The position numbers and the translations under genes are program-made. From positions 124,001-188,000 of the forward strand of contig NZ_JAAOEO010000001.1 in NCBI RefSeq assembly GCF_011393025.1: DNA of 64,000 nucleotides, read 5' to 3'. Below are positions 46,717 to 55,321 of the stretch, in pieces. The notes beneath the pieces are model-generated. The model did not search any database and was not told where the DNA came from. It was given only the letters and a program-made list of their open reading frames with translations. The stretch's first letter is position 1; every line of letters starts with the position of its first letter. The stretch comes from Neobacillus terrae (GTDB taxonomy: Bacteria; Bacillota; Bacilli; Bacillales; Cytobacillaceae).

Positions 46717-46815
46717 GGCGGATAAAACCAGATAATCCGCGGAAAAAGACTCTAAACCGGCGGATAAAACCAGAGAATCCGCGGAAAAAGACACTAAATC
46801 GGCGGATAGAACGCT
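46717..46815. repeat. 42-base tandem repeat of GGCGGATAAAACC/CGCGGAAAAAGAC units
   Basis: Units start at 46717, 46759 and 46801 (the last partial). Each unit consists of two related 21-base halves, GGCGGATAAAACCAGA-AATC and CGCGGAAAAAGAC-CTAAA-C, and can fold as GCGGAT/ATCCGC hairpins. This is a repeat type common between genes in Bacillaceae. Confidence 0.8.
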
Positions 46816-47111
46816 TTTTCCTTTTTTTATCCTCCATAATAGTTTCAAAGCATCAGGGGTCAATTTTTCAGGATATCTAACTTCCAAACAAGATGTATCC
46901 TTATATCTTGGTAATGGTGCATCCCGTTCATCAGCATTCCTGCAAAAGGATATTGTTCAGACTCTTTTAACCTGGCGTGCTGGTCCTGATACAATCTTCC
47001 TTATCGGGGTGCAAGCTCTTGCTGCTGTTCTGCTAAAAAACACTTAAGTGTAACTCATAAAGAAAATGAACACTGCCCAAAAAAGATATCGCATTGAATG
47101 AAGAATAAAAG
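46816..47111. other. Intergenic stretch without a supported gene
   Basis: On the plus strand one frame is open from about 46736 to a TAA at 47045-47047 (about 100 codons, ending VQALAAVLLKNT), but contains no usable start codon. It could be a remnant of a gene interrupted by the repeats, or chance. The sequence is not recognised. Confidence 0.3.
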
Positions 47112-47142
47112 TAAGAGGCTGCCCAACCGGGCAGCCTCTTTG
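47112..47142 (-). terminator. Terminator of the small zinc-ribbon gene
   Basis: Perfect stem AAGAGGCTGCCC/GGGCAGCCTCTT with a 5-base loop, just downstream of the minus-strand stop codon at 47149. Confidence 0.85.
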
Positions 47143-47148
47143 AAATAG

Positions 47149-47295
47149 TTATTCATCTGCTGTGGTATTTTCCTTGTTTTCATTACAATCAAAACAAATA
47201 ATCTTTTTATCCTCTGTCTGAACTCCAGCAAAAAAACCATCCAGGCAAAAAAGATCCTTCCCGCATTTACTGCATGATCCTACTAATTCCCGCAT
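47149..47295 (-). CDS. Small zinc-ribbon-like protein
   Basis: A 48-residue protein, MRELVGSCSKCGKDLFCLDGFF..., with C-x2-C near residues 8-11, another cysteine at 17, and C-x2-C at 34-37 (ICFDC), the layout of a zinc-binding ribbon or treble clef. A strong ggaggga ribosome binding site lies before the ATG. It is followed by its own terminator. Function unknown. Confidence 0.65.
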   Translation of the reverse strand: MRELVGSCSKCGKDLFCLDGFFAGVQTEDKKIICFDCNENKENTTADE

Positions 47296-47421
47296 GTGAT
47301 CCCTCCTGCAAATAAACTATAAAAATATCATTTTAACAGTGTGATGGGTCTCACTAAACCATTTCTAAATCCATTTTATAATAAAGAAAAAGTTAAAAAA
47401 ACCATTTAGGGAGTTAAAACG

Positions 47422-47655
47422 ATGAAAACTTTTACCACTGTTGTCAATGTACCAGATTATCCACCACGTGAAAAACCCCCAACTATTTTTAGTATAATCG
47501 ATGATTTAAAAAGCGGAGAAAGCATGAAAATCATTAATGACCATAATCCAAGACCTCTTTTATACCAGTTTATGATGGAGCGGCCTGACAAGTTCACTTG
47601 GGAGTACCTAGAAGAAGGACCTGAGGTCTGGATGGTAGCCATTGACAAAAAGTAG
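47422..47655 (+). CDS. DUF2249 domain protein
   Basis: A 77-residue protein covering a whole DUF2249 domain: VVNVPDYPPREKPPTIF, LKSGESMKIINDHNPRPLLYQF (cited in part) and FTWEYLEEGPEVWMVAI. DUF2249 proteins are often found with nitric-oxide, nitrite or low-oxygen metabolism genes, which is of interest given hcp elsewhere in this window, but a direct link is only inferred. Confidence 0.85.
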   Translation: MKTFTTVVNVPDYPPREKPPTIFSIIDDLKSGESMKIINDHNPRPLLYQFMMERPDKFTWEYLEEGPEVWMVAIDKK

Positions 47656-47713
47656 ACTTTGACGAATTACTTTTTCCAGTTTTCTGTTTTAACCTCAAAT
47701 CCCCCTTATTCTT

Positions 47714-47745
47714 AACAACAGATGAAAGCATCTGTTGTTTTTTTA
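47714..47745 (+). terminator. Terminator after the DUF2249 gene
   Basis: Perfect stem AACAACAGATG/CATCTGTTGTT with a 4-base loop and T run. Confidence 0.88.
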
Positions 47746-47845
47746 GCTTATGCGAATTAATTACTTAAAGGTCTGAACCTTTTTAATATCCTTTTCAGAA
47801 AAGTATGATAAAATGGGTTGGTAAATAAATAGAGGGGGGAAAGGA

Positions 47846-49354
47846 ATGAATGAGAAGCTGAAGGAACTGGAAAAAGAGTTTCTTGATTTTGTAAAAAAGA
47901 TGAGCGCCTATAAAGAAGCACTAGGGCTGATATATTGGGATTTGCGAACAGGTGCACCCAAAAAAGGCGTAGATCAAAGATCTGAAGTAATTGGCATGCT
48001 TTCCTCTGAAGTATTTAAAATGTCTACTTCGGAAGAAATGGCAGCTTACATAGCGAATTTATCGAGCGGAGAACTAACAGGGAATACAAAAAAGATTTTA
48101 GAAGAATGTAAGAAAGAATATGATAGAAACAGGAAAATACCTGCTGATGAGTTCCGCCAATATGTTGTTCTTCAGTCTAAAGCTGAGAGCGTCTGGGAGG
48201 AAGCTAGAGCTAAATCAGATTTTGAAATGTTCCGTCCTTACCTGGAAAAATTAGTGGAGATAAACAAGCGATTCATCCGATATTGGGGATATGAAGGAAA
48301 TAAATATAATACCCTTTTGGATATGTATGAACCTGGGGTAACTGTAGAAGTTCTGGATCAGGTATTTGGGCAGCTTAGGGAGAAAATTGTTCCTTTAGTT
48401 AAGCAAATTTCTGAATCCGCAAACAAGCCACAGACAGATTTTCTTTTTGAGAACTTTCCTAAAGACAAGCAAAGGGAGTTTAGCGAAGAAATCTTAAACC
48501 AAATGGGCTACGACTTTCAGGCTGGCAGGCTCGATGAAACTGTCCATCCATTTGCTACAGGATTGAATCCGGGAGATGTACGTGTAACTACAAGATACGA
48601 TGAAAATGACTTCCGTACAGCTGTTTTCGGAACGATTCATGAAGGGGGCCATGCCCTGTATGAACAGAATATTTCCACTGACCTAATCGGTACACCGCTT
48701 TGCAGCGGCACTTCGATGGGAATTCATGAATCACAATCTTTATTTTATGAAAACTTTGTAGGTCGCAGCTTTTCCTTCTGGAAAGGAAATTATGGTCTGT
48801 TAAAAGATTATACCGGGGATCAGTTTAATGGAGTAAGTCTGGAGGATTTCTGCAGAGCCATTAATGAATCCAAGCCTTCATTAATAAGGATTGAAGCAGA
48901 TGAACTCACCTATCCGCTTCACGTGATTATCAGATATGAAATAGAGAAGGGCTTATTTAATGACGAGATAGAGGTTAAAGATCTGCCGAAAACCTGGAAT
49001 GATATGTACGAAAAATATCTTGGAATCCGTCCTCAAAGGGATGCTGAGGGTGTTCTTCAGGATGTTCATTGGTCAGGTGGAAGCTTTGGATATTTTCCAT
49101 CCTATGCGCTGGGATACATGTATGCTGCCCAGTTTAAGCACAAGATGCTCGAGGATATCCCGAACTTCGATCAGCTTTTGGAAGAGGGAGACCTTAAGCC
49201 TGTCCGCGAGTGGCTTACAAAAAATATTCACCAATATGGCAAGCTGAAAAAACCACTGAAAATTCTTAAGGATGTTACAGGAGAAGGCTTAAACGCCCAG
49301 TATCTGATTGACTATCTGTATGAAAAGTACGGCAAGGTCTATCAATTGAACTAA
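47846..49354 (+). CDS. ypwA: Metallocarboxypeptidase of family M32 (YpwA)
   Basis: A 502-residue cytoplasmic carboxypeptidase of the Taq/Pfu type. The zinc motif HEGGH lies near residue 263 (FGTIHEGGHALYEQ), with the glutamate ligand in HESQSLFYEN about 30 residues later, and the family signature DVHWSGGSFGYFPSYALG near residue 410. Length matches B. subtilis YpwA. Confidence 0.93.
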   Translation: MNEKLKELEKEFLDFVKKMSAYKEALGLIYWDLRTGAPKKGVDQRSEVIGMLSSEVFKMSTSEEMAAYIANLSSGELTGNTKKILEECKKEYDRNRKIPADEFRQYVVLQSKAESVWEEARAKSDFEMFRPYLEKLVEINKRFIRYWGYEGNKYNTLLDMYEPGVTVEVLDQVFGQLREKIVPLVKQISESANKPQTDFLFENFPKDKQREFSEEILNQMGYDFQAGRLDETVHPFATGLNPGDVRVTTRYDENDFRTAVFGTIHEGGHALYEQNISTDLIGTPLCSGTSMGIHESQSLFYENFVGRSFSFWKGNYGLLKDYTGDQFNGVSLEDFCRAINESKPSLIRIEADELTYPLHVIIRYEIEKGLFNDEIEVKDLPKTWNDMYEKYLGIRPQRDAEGVLQDVHWSGGSFGYFPSYALGYMYAAQFKHKMLEDIPNFDQLLEEGDLKPVREWLTKNIHQYGKLKKPLKILKDVTGEGLNAQYLIDYLYEKYGKVYQLN

Positions 49355-49367
49355 ATAATATCAACCA

Positions 49368-49406
49368 AAAAAGGTGTTCGATCTAAGCGATTGAACACCT
49401 TTTTAA
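49368..49406. terminator. Bidirectional terminator between ypwA and the oxidase operon
   Basis: Stem AAAAGGTGTTC/GAACACCTTTT with an inner ATC/GAT pairing, between convergent genes. Confidence 0.82.
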
Positions 49407-49481
49407 TGTTTGCTTTTCATTCTAGCTGCAACACCATAATATGGAATTTCCGTCGCTTTAGGAGTGCTTTTGCTTTTCTTT

Positions 49482-51137
49482 TTACCACGTTTTAAAGCCT
49501 TTAGAACCTATAGGAGCGTTTTGAATCATATCAATAAATGGAATAGTGTAAGCAAATAGGATTAAAACAATAGAAATACCAATCCATAATTTCCAGTTTT
49601 CCAATACCATTGGAGTTGCTTCAGCATTTTCAGCTTGTTCTCCGACCGGGAATTCCTCTTCTCCTTTAGGAGCGAAGAAAGCCAGGTTAATAAAGATAAT
49701 GAGAATCAGGATAATACCGATAAATAAGATTGTTCCGCCAACAGCCTGTGCAATTTGATAAGGAATCCACTCAGCAGCCTGTTTAGCACCCATATACGTA
49801 GAGAAAGCAGAACGCCTTGGTGCCCCAAGCAATCCTTCAGCATGCATGGAACCTGACATGAAAGCCATACCTATAAACCAAACCCATGCTTGGATTAGTG
49901 CAAGTTTATTCATTTTCTTAGTTAATTTGCGACCGGTTAAATGCGGAATCAGCCAGTAAGAAATACCAAAGAAAGTAAGAACAACAGAGGTTGCCAGTGT
50001 TAAATGGAAGTGACCTGTAATCCAGATGGTATTATGAACAACCTGGTCCATTTGGTTAGAAGCATTAATAATACCTCCAGCACCTGCAGGAATGAAGGCT
50101 GCCATTCCAATAAACGGAACAGTAAAACGGGCATCATTCCAAGGAAGCTTTTTAACCCAGCCGAACATTCCTTTTGCACCTTTAGCTCTTCCCGCTGATT
50201 CGAAGGTTGCAAACATTGCAAAAGCTGTCATTAGGGAAGGAATAATAACCAGGAAGGTTAAAATAACCTGGATAAATTTCCATGCAGGATCAATTCCCGG
50301 CTCAGTTAACTGATGGTGGAATCCTACAGGGATAGAGAATAATAGGAACAAAATAAATGACAATCTGGCAAGAGAATCAGAGAAGATTTTTCCCCCGATT
50401 ACCTTTGGAATAACAACGTACCAAGCCATATATGCAGGCAGCAGCCAGAAGTAAACAAGTGGATGTCCGAAATACCAGAATAGAGTACGGCTAACAAGAA
50501 CATCGACACGATCAATTAAACCAAGTGACCAAGGAAGAAGTTGGAATAATACTTCAGCTGCTACGCCAATCGTACAAATAATCCAAAGAACAGTGTTAAT
50601 TACAGCCATAAAACTTAAAAGCGGACCTGGCTTGCCAGGATTATTTTTTTTCCATTTTGCATAAGTCATAATCTGTGCAATTCCGTCAATCCAGCTGCCC
50701 ACTACTACAAATGTTAAGCCAAGATAGAAAATCCAGTGAGCTTGAAGCGGTGCATAGAAGGTATATAAAACAGTTGCTTTATTCATTAATACCATTGCTG
50801 CGGCCATTACAGTTCCGAGCGTCATCACCCAGAATCCAATCCAGCCTGTCAGTCTTGCTTTATCGGAGTGAGTTCCTGCAGTACGGCTAACTGCAGCATG
50901 CTGGAAGCCCATGATGAAAAATGTTGTTAATACAAGACCTAATAAAACCCCATGAACCGTAAGAACTTGATAATAGCCAATCCCACCGGGGAGTTCAAAC
51001 TTGCCGGAGCGTACAAGAGTTTGCAAAAGCCCCATCAGTCCGCCAATTGCAAGGGCGGCAAATGCTACGTAAAAATGTGCCATTGATAGCTTTGCATCAC
51101 GCGAATCTACTTTAATAGTTGAATTTATGCTAGGCAT
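49482..51137 (-). CDS. cbaA: ba3-type cytochrome c oxidase subunit I
   Basis: The haem-copper oxidase catalytic subunit of the B (ba3) family. The low-spin haem histidines are in VHGVLLG and ITGHFHLTLA; the CuB-tyrosine region is in WYFGHPLVYFW, and the two further CuB histidines are in GFHHQLTEPG. The 551-residue protein has about 13 membrane helices. The B family usually works at low oxygen. It is the last gene of the operon, directly abutting subunit II. Confidence 0.92.
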   Translation of the reverse strand: MPSINSTIKVDSRDAKLSMAHFYVAFAALAIGGLMGLLQTLVRSGKFELPGGIGYYQVLTVHGVLLGLVLTTFFIMGFQHAAVSRTAGTHSDKARLTGWIGFWVMTLGTVMAAAMVLMNKATVLYTFYAPLQAHWIFYLGLTFVVVGSWIDGIAQIMTYAKWKKNNPGKPGPLLSFMAVINTVLWIICTIGVAAEVLFQLLPWSLGLIDRVDVLVSRTLFWYFGHPLVYFWLLPAYMAWYVVIPKVIGGKIFSDSLARLSFILFLLFSIPVGFHHQLTEPGIDPAWKFIQVILTFLVIIPSLMTAFAMFATFESAGRAKGAKGMFGWVKKLPWNDARFTVPFIGMAAFIPAGAGGIINASNQMDQVVHNTIWITGHFHLTLATSVVLTFFGISYWLIPHLTGRKLTKKMNKLALIQAWVWFIGMAFMSGSMHAEGLLGAPRRSAFSTYMGAKQAAEWIPYQIAQAVGGTILFIGIILILIIFINLAFFAPKGEEEFPVGEQAENAEATPMVLENWKLWIGISIVLILFAYTIPFIDMIQNAPIGSKGFKTW

Positions 51138-51613
51138 TATTTTTTCACCTCAATCTTAGAACTCATTAAATGATGACCTGTACCGCAATATTCGTTACAT
51201 ACAATCAGGTACTCGCCTTCTTTATCAAATGTTGTTGTATATTCACTTACATAACCAGGCTCAAGCATCATGTTGATATTTGTGCCAGCTACTTCTAAGC
51301 CATGTACTACATCTTTTGTTGTTGCAATAACTTTCACCTTGGCACCAAGAGGAACTGTTACCTGTGTTGGAGTATAAGCAAAGGCCTGAGCCACAAAAAC
51401 GAGTTCATAATCCCAATCCTTGCCCTCTACCTTATGAAGACCAGGTTTATTAAATGGAGCAGTTTGGTCCACCTTTTCCGGATCAACAGTAGTTAAACAG
51501 CTAGGAGGTTTATTTCCAAGATAGAATGCGCTTACTCCAATTGTGGACAGAAACACAATTAGTGCTGCCAAACCAAAGATAAGCCAAATTTTTTCTAATT
51601 TATGCATATGCAT
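51137..51613 (-). CDS. cbaB: ba3-type cytochrome c oxidase subunit II
   Basis: A 158-residue membrane-anchored CuA protein. One N-terminal helix (IWLIFGLAALIVFLSTIGVSAF) is followed by a cupredoxin domain with the CuA ligands in VCNEYCGTGHHLM and the earlier histidine in DVVHGLEV. It hands electrons from cytochrome c to subunit I. Its stop overlaps or adjoins the cbaA start. Confidence 0.92.
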   Translation of the reverse strand: MHMHKLEKIWLIFGLAALIVFLSTIGVSAFYLGNKPPSCLTTVDPEKVDQTAPFNKPGLHKVEGKDWDYELVFVAQAFAYTPTQVTVPLGAKVKVIATTKDVVHGLEVAGTNINMMLEPGYVSEYTTTFDKEGEYLIVCNEYCGTGHHLMSSKIEVKK

Positions 51614-51633
51614 GTTTTTTTCCCCTTTCCAGA

Positions 51634-51798
51634 TTAGAAACGATCTACGAATAAAAAGTAAACACCCAGCCAGGTGACAATAATGAAAAAGCCTAAAAAC
51701 ATAACGGAAGCCATTGTTCCTTTAAGTGATTCACTTTCCTCTTTATGTTGTACTTTTGGATTGGATTTTGGTCCGTTCTTAAGTTGAGCCTTTGCCAT
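51634..51798 (-). CDS. cbaD: Subunit IIa-like small oxidase protein
   Basis: A 54-residue protein with a polar N-terminus and one C-terminal membrane helix (TMASVMFLGFFIIVTWLGVYFLF), as in the small IIa subunits of ba3 oxidases, which supply the helix that other oxidases have in subunit II. It lies 20 bases before cbaB in the same operon. The start at 51798 follows gaagaga; an aggggag lies further upstream. Confidence 0.75.
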   Translation of the reverse strand: MAKAQLKNGPKSNPKVQHKEESESLKGTMASVMFLGFFIIVTWLGVYFLFVDRF

Positions 51799-51955
51799 TT
51801 CTCTTCGCACTCCCCTCTATTAATAGAAATATAGCTAAGATAAGTTCTCTTTCATAATACAAAACTATTGTGAAAGTAAAAGATGAGTTTCCTAAAATTC
51901 ACATATTGTTCAATACTAGGTAATTACTATGATAAAGTTAAAAACCCCTCGAAAC

Positions 51956-51971
51956 TGTGATATACGTCACT
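51956..51971 (-). promoter_or_regulatory. Crp/Fnr-type box upstream of the ba3 oxidase operon
   Basis: On the plus strand TGTGATATACGTCACT matches TGTGA-N6-TCACA except at the last base. On the minus strand a TATCAT hexamer (51934-51929) begins exactly 29.5 bases from the box centre, the same spacing as at hcp. The rest of the 51799-52143 gap holds the divergent promoters and no gene. Confidence 0.6.
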
Positions 51972-52143
51972 TTTAGCTAGATCCACTTGTGAACTTTATG
52001 TGAAAAATAAAATTGGGGGTGTGATGAAAGTTGTTGAGTACTAGATTGATTAATTTAACCAAGTAAGTTTACAAGAGTAACCATTTTGTTATCTGAAAAT
52101 AAAATAAAGAATATAATGGTTTTTTGGAAGCGAGAGGAATTTT

Positions 52144-52272
52144 GTGGAAAAGTATTATTGTGATTCATGCCGGCTTCTTTATGAGAAAGAGCAGGCATGT
52201 AAGGTTTGCGGGGAAACTGCCAAAAATAAGATTTGGATAGAAGTTCAAAATCAAAAGGATTCCAAAAATTAG
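52144..52272 (+). CDS. Small zinc-ribbon protein
   Basis: A 42-residue protein (MEKYYCDSCRLLYEKE...) with two C-x2-C pairs (residues 6-9 and 19-22), the minimal zinc-ribbon arrangement. It starts with GTG after gagaggaa. It is divergent from the ba3 oxidase operon. I do not recognise a named family. Confidence 0.6.
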   Translation: MEKYYCDSCRLLYEKEQACKVCGETAKNKIWIEVQNQKDSKN

Positions 52273-52631
52273 GGGAGGCTGAGGAGCTTCCCTTCATTTC
52301 ATTTATAGAGGGATAATCCATTATTGTTTTCGTTTAATAAGCAGTTCCTTTAGTGCCTCCTTTACCTTTCCGAAGTTGATTAGAGGCATTGGTAAATATC
52401 CGGTAATTTGGCATTGTAGTGGGGAAAACGGCAATGAAAGAACCAGTTTAATATCCGAATCTGTAACGGAGGGGAAACCGTATAAAGCCCCCTTTTATTG
52501 AACGGGGGATGGTAAATAAAACCAAAGTGGAGACCGATACAACATCCCTAAAATGGCCAATTCCCATCTTATTTAGAATAATAAAAAAATATGATAAAAT
52601 AATGAAATCAATTAGCAAAGGATGATGAATT
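52273..52631. other. Intergenic stretch without a supported gene
   Basis: No reading frame with a credible start was found. The segment contains a GCCCCC/GGGGG hairpin near 52490-52512 not followed by a T run. The last 40 bases are AT-rich and probably hold the promoter of the following dehydrogenase. Confidence 0.4.
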
Positions 52632-53405
52632 TTGTACTTGCCTTCTTTTAAATTGGATGGAAAAAAAGCGATTGTTACAGGTGCGGGCAGGGGGATTGGA
52701 CGAGCTCTTGCAGTTGGCATGGCGGAAGCGGGTGCTGATGTAGCATTATTGTCCAGAACTGCGGCTGATTTGGATGAAACAGCATCTTTAATACATAAAA
52801 CAGGAAGGAAAGCACTAATTCTTCCTACAGATGTGACAAAGAGAGAAGAGGTTCAGCAGTCGGTAAATAAAATATCCGATGAGTGGGGAACTCCAGACAT
52901 TCTCGTTAATAATGCAGGAATGAACATTCGCTCAAAGGCATTGGATGTTACAGATGATGAATGGAAAACCATCATGGATACAAACCTTAAATCTGCTTTT
53001 ATGATGTCCCAGGAAGTTGGGCGCGTTATGAAGGAAAATGGAAAAGGCGGAAGAATTATCTCTATTACCTCAGTAGGAGGCCATGTTGCATTAAGAACGG
53101 GAGTAGTCTATGCAGCGACAAAAGCAGCGTTAATCCAAATGACAAAGGTTCTGGCGCTGGAGTGGGGACAGTACAATATTAATGTAAATGCTATCGGGCC
53201 ATGGTATTTTAAAACTCCTCTCACTGAAAAGCTTCTTGCAGATAAAGAATATGTCAGCGAAATCCTTGCTGTTACCCCTCTAAAAAGAGTGGGAGAACTG
53301 GAAGAATTGGTTGGTCCTGTTGTTTTTCTTGCCTCCGATGCAGGAAACTATGTTCATGGTCAGACACTCTTTGTCGATGGCGGTATGACCATCCACGGAT
53401 TTTGA
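52632..53405 (+). CDS. Short-chain dehydrogenase/reductase
   Basis: A 257-residue NAD(P)-dependent oxidoreductase. The cofactor motif is TGAGRGIG, NNAG follows at about residue 93, and the catalytic Ser-Tyr-Lys triad is in SITSVGGH and VYAATKAA. It resembles the gluconate 5-dehydrogenase/3-oxoacyl reductase type, but the substrate cannot be deduced. It starts at TTG 52632 after aaaggatga. Confidence 0.9.
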   Translation: MYLPSFKLDGKKAIVTGAGRGIGRALAVGMAEAGADVALLSRTAADLDETASLIHKTGRKALILPTDVTKREEVQQSVNKISDEWGTPDILVNNAGMNIRSKALDVTDDEWKTIMDTNLKSAFMMSQEVGRVMKENGKGGRIISITSVGGHVALRTGVVYAATKAALIQMTKVLALEWGQYNINVNAIGPWYFKTPLTEKLLADKEYVSEILAVTPLKRVGELEELVGPVVFLASDAGNYVHGQTLFVDGGMTIHGF

Positions 53406-53417
53406 TAAGAAATAGCC

Positions 53418-53449
53418 AAAAGGCATGTCCCACTGAGACATGCCTTTTC
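53418..53449. terminator. Bidirectional terminator between the dehydrogenase and the cheX pseudogene
   Basis: Perfect stem AAAAGGCATGTC/GACATGCCTTTT with a short loop. Confidence 0.88.
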
Positions 53450-53465
53450 CGCTTTTATTAAAAAT

Positions 53466-53920
53466 TTATTGAAGATCAACCGCAAGGATCAGGTTTAGTG
53501 TGCCTGCATTTCCTAAATGAACTGGCAGTCTGAAAGCCTTGGAGAATCCATACACTTTTGCCTCTCCAACGAGAACAGTGGGAGGGGTAATATCCATATT
53601 ATATCCCTGGTTAAATGCATGTGAAGATAAGCTGCCGGCAATCATATTACCAAGCTCCCCTGCAAAAGAATCGAGCATTTAAGCCTCGAGATACATTCCG
53701 AACATTTTCTCAGCAATTCTCCCAAAGCTTTCGACATTCCCATCAATAATAAGTCGTCCGGGACTTCACCTGTAAGAACTATCAGTACGCCCATGGAATG
53801 CTGGGTAAATGGCTGATTAAATAGAGAAGGAGAATCAATCTTTATATCAAAAGGTAAAATAGCTTTTACCGACAGAATTATGGCATTTAATATGTTGGTA
53901 ACACTTTTAGTTAAGGTCAT
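53466..53920 (-). pseudogene. Broken CheX-like chemotaxis phosphatase gene
   Basis: The N-terminal part (MTLTKSVTNILNAI...MGVLIVLTGEV) and the C-terminal part (MLDSFAGELGNMIAG...LNLILAVDL) belong to the same CheX-type family but lie in different frames. Continuity is restored by one inserted base near 53757-53763, giving GRLIIDGNVESFGRIAEKMFGM. A second lesion, TAA at 53679-53681, stops that frame just before MLDSF. The gene therefore carries one frameshift and one nonsense codon. A sequencing error could explain one but hardly both. Confidence 0.8.
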
Positions 53921-54074
53921 TCCTGCTTCCTCCGGGGATTAGTAGGTAAATTTTATCATAAAGAATCAATTGAATTTGAAAAAGTTGATAAATAATCTGG
54001 AAATGTTTTATTAATGTAAATAGCTGAAAAGCAGGATATACTGAAATAGCACAACAACACCTTCAAAACGTATT

Positions 54075-54102
54075 GCTTCCCCCAGGTGTGGGAAGCTTTT
54101 TT
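54075..54102 (+). terminator. Isolated terminator between the pseudogene and bpsA
   Basis: Stem GCTTCCC/GGGAAGC followed by a run of T. No plus-strand gene lies before it, and a TATACT hexamer sits about 35 bases upstream, so it might end a short RNA. The rest of the 53921-54226 interval shows no gene. Confidence 0.75.
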
Positions 54103-54226
54103 TATGCCTTAAAAAACATTAAGGGAATACATATTATTTAATTGGGGAATAGGCAGAGAGATGTTAAATGAATAATCATCTAAATGTGGGAAAAAATATC
54201 AACACCCCTTTAAAGGAGAAAAAAAC

Positions 54227-55321
54227 ATGCCTACAATCCTCTCAATTGCAGAAGCTATTCCTGAATATCAAATTAAACAAGAACAGGTAATGGATTTTGC
54301 CCATGACCTTTTTTCAGAATCATATAAGGATATAGAAAGGCTTTTAAAGGTTTTTCAAAATGGATTAATAGAAAAGCGTCATTTTGCCAGGGATCTTGAT
54401 TGGTTCAAACATGAATGGACTTTTGAAGAAAAGAACCAGGCTTATATTGAATCAGCTATTTCCCTTGGTAAAGAAGCGATTGAAAAATGCCTGGCCAGCG
54501 ATACGTTTCTACAGCATGAGGTTCCTTATCAGGAAATTGATGCGCTTTTTTTTATCTCAACGACAGGTCTTGCCACACCAAGCATCGATGCAAGGATTAT
54601 GAATCATCTTCCGTTTTCACCACATACTAAAAGGATACCTATATGGGGTCTTGGCTGTGCGGGCGGCGCTTCTGGTTTATCAAGAGCATTTGAATACTGT
54701 CTCGCCTACCCGTCAGCGAAGGTTCTTGTCTTATCTGTAGAGCTATGCAGTCTTACATTTCAGCGGAATGACCGTTCTAAAAGTAATCTCATCGGAACCT
54801 CTCTATTTGCTGATGGTGCTGCCTGTGCACTTGTATGTGGAGACGAGGCAATTGATAAATCGATTAGTTTAAAGAGAACATTGCCTAAAATATACGATGT
54901 CCAATCAACCTTAATGCCTGATTCTCTTGATGTGATGGGCTGGGATATTAAAAACCAGGGCCTTTATGTTATTTTTTCAAGAGATATCCCAACTATTGTA
55001 GAAAGCTGGCTGAAGCCTAACGTAACCAGCTTTTTGGGAAAAAATAATCTGGAAATACATGAATTAAGCCATTTCATAGCTCATCCGGGAGGCAAAAAGG
55101 TTTTGGAGGCTTATGAAACGTCGCTAGGAATTCCAGCTGCCATGAATGCAATATCACTTGATGTACTAAAGGAATATGGAAATATGTCTTCGGCTACCAT
55201 TCTTTATGTTTTAAAAAGGTATATGGAGAAAGAAATCAGTAATGGGGAAATTGGCCTTGGGGCTGCACTTGGGCCGGGATTCAGTTCGGAACTTCTATTA
55301 ATGAGGTGGGAAGGGTGCTGA
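54227..55321 (+). CDS. bpsA: Type III polyketide synthase BpsA
   Basis: A chalcone-synthase-like homodimeric enzyme that in B. subtilis makes alkylpyrones from fatty acyl-CoA and malonyl-CoA. The catalytic cysteine is in WGLGCAGGAS, the histidine in FIAHPGGKKVLEAY and the asparagine in YGNMSSAT. The protein is 364 residues long. Its stop overlaps the bpsB start. The pair is transcribed together. Confidence 0.92.
   Translation: MPTILSIAEAIPEYQIKQEQVMDFAHDLFSESYKDIERLLKVFQNGLIEKRHFARDLDWFKHEWTFEEKNQAYIESAISLGKEAIEKCLASDTFLQHEVPYQEIDALFFISTTGLATPSIDARIMNHLPFSPHTKRIPIWGLGCAGGASGLSRAFEYCLAYPSAKVLVLSVELCSLTFQRNDRSKSNLIGTSLFADGAACALVCGDEAIDKSISLKRTLPKIYDVQSTLMPDSLDVMGWDIKNQGLYVIFSRDIPTIVESWLKPNVTSFLGKNNLEIHELSHFIAHPGGKKVLEAYETSLGIPAAMNAISLDVLKEYGNMSSATILYVLKRYMEKEISNGEIGLGAALGPGFSSELLLMRWEGC

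Noticed and set aside
46717..46815. Tandem repeats as a CRISPR array
   Set aside because: The units are contiguous with no unique spacers and no cas genes are present.
46624..46887. Minus-strand frame of repeated FSADYLVLSAD-type residues
   Set aside because: It is a translation of the 42-base intergenic repeat and runs into the 3' end of ypvA.
53984..53999. Fur box near TTGATAAATAATC before bpsA
   Set aside because: Only about 9 of 14 positions match, unlike the two boxes at 55899 and 55938.
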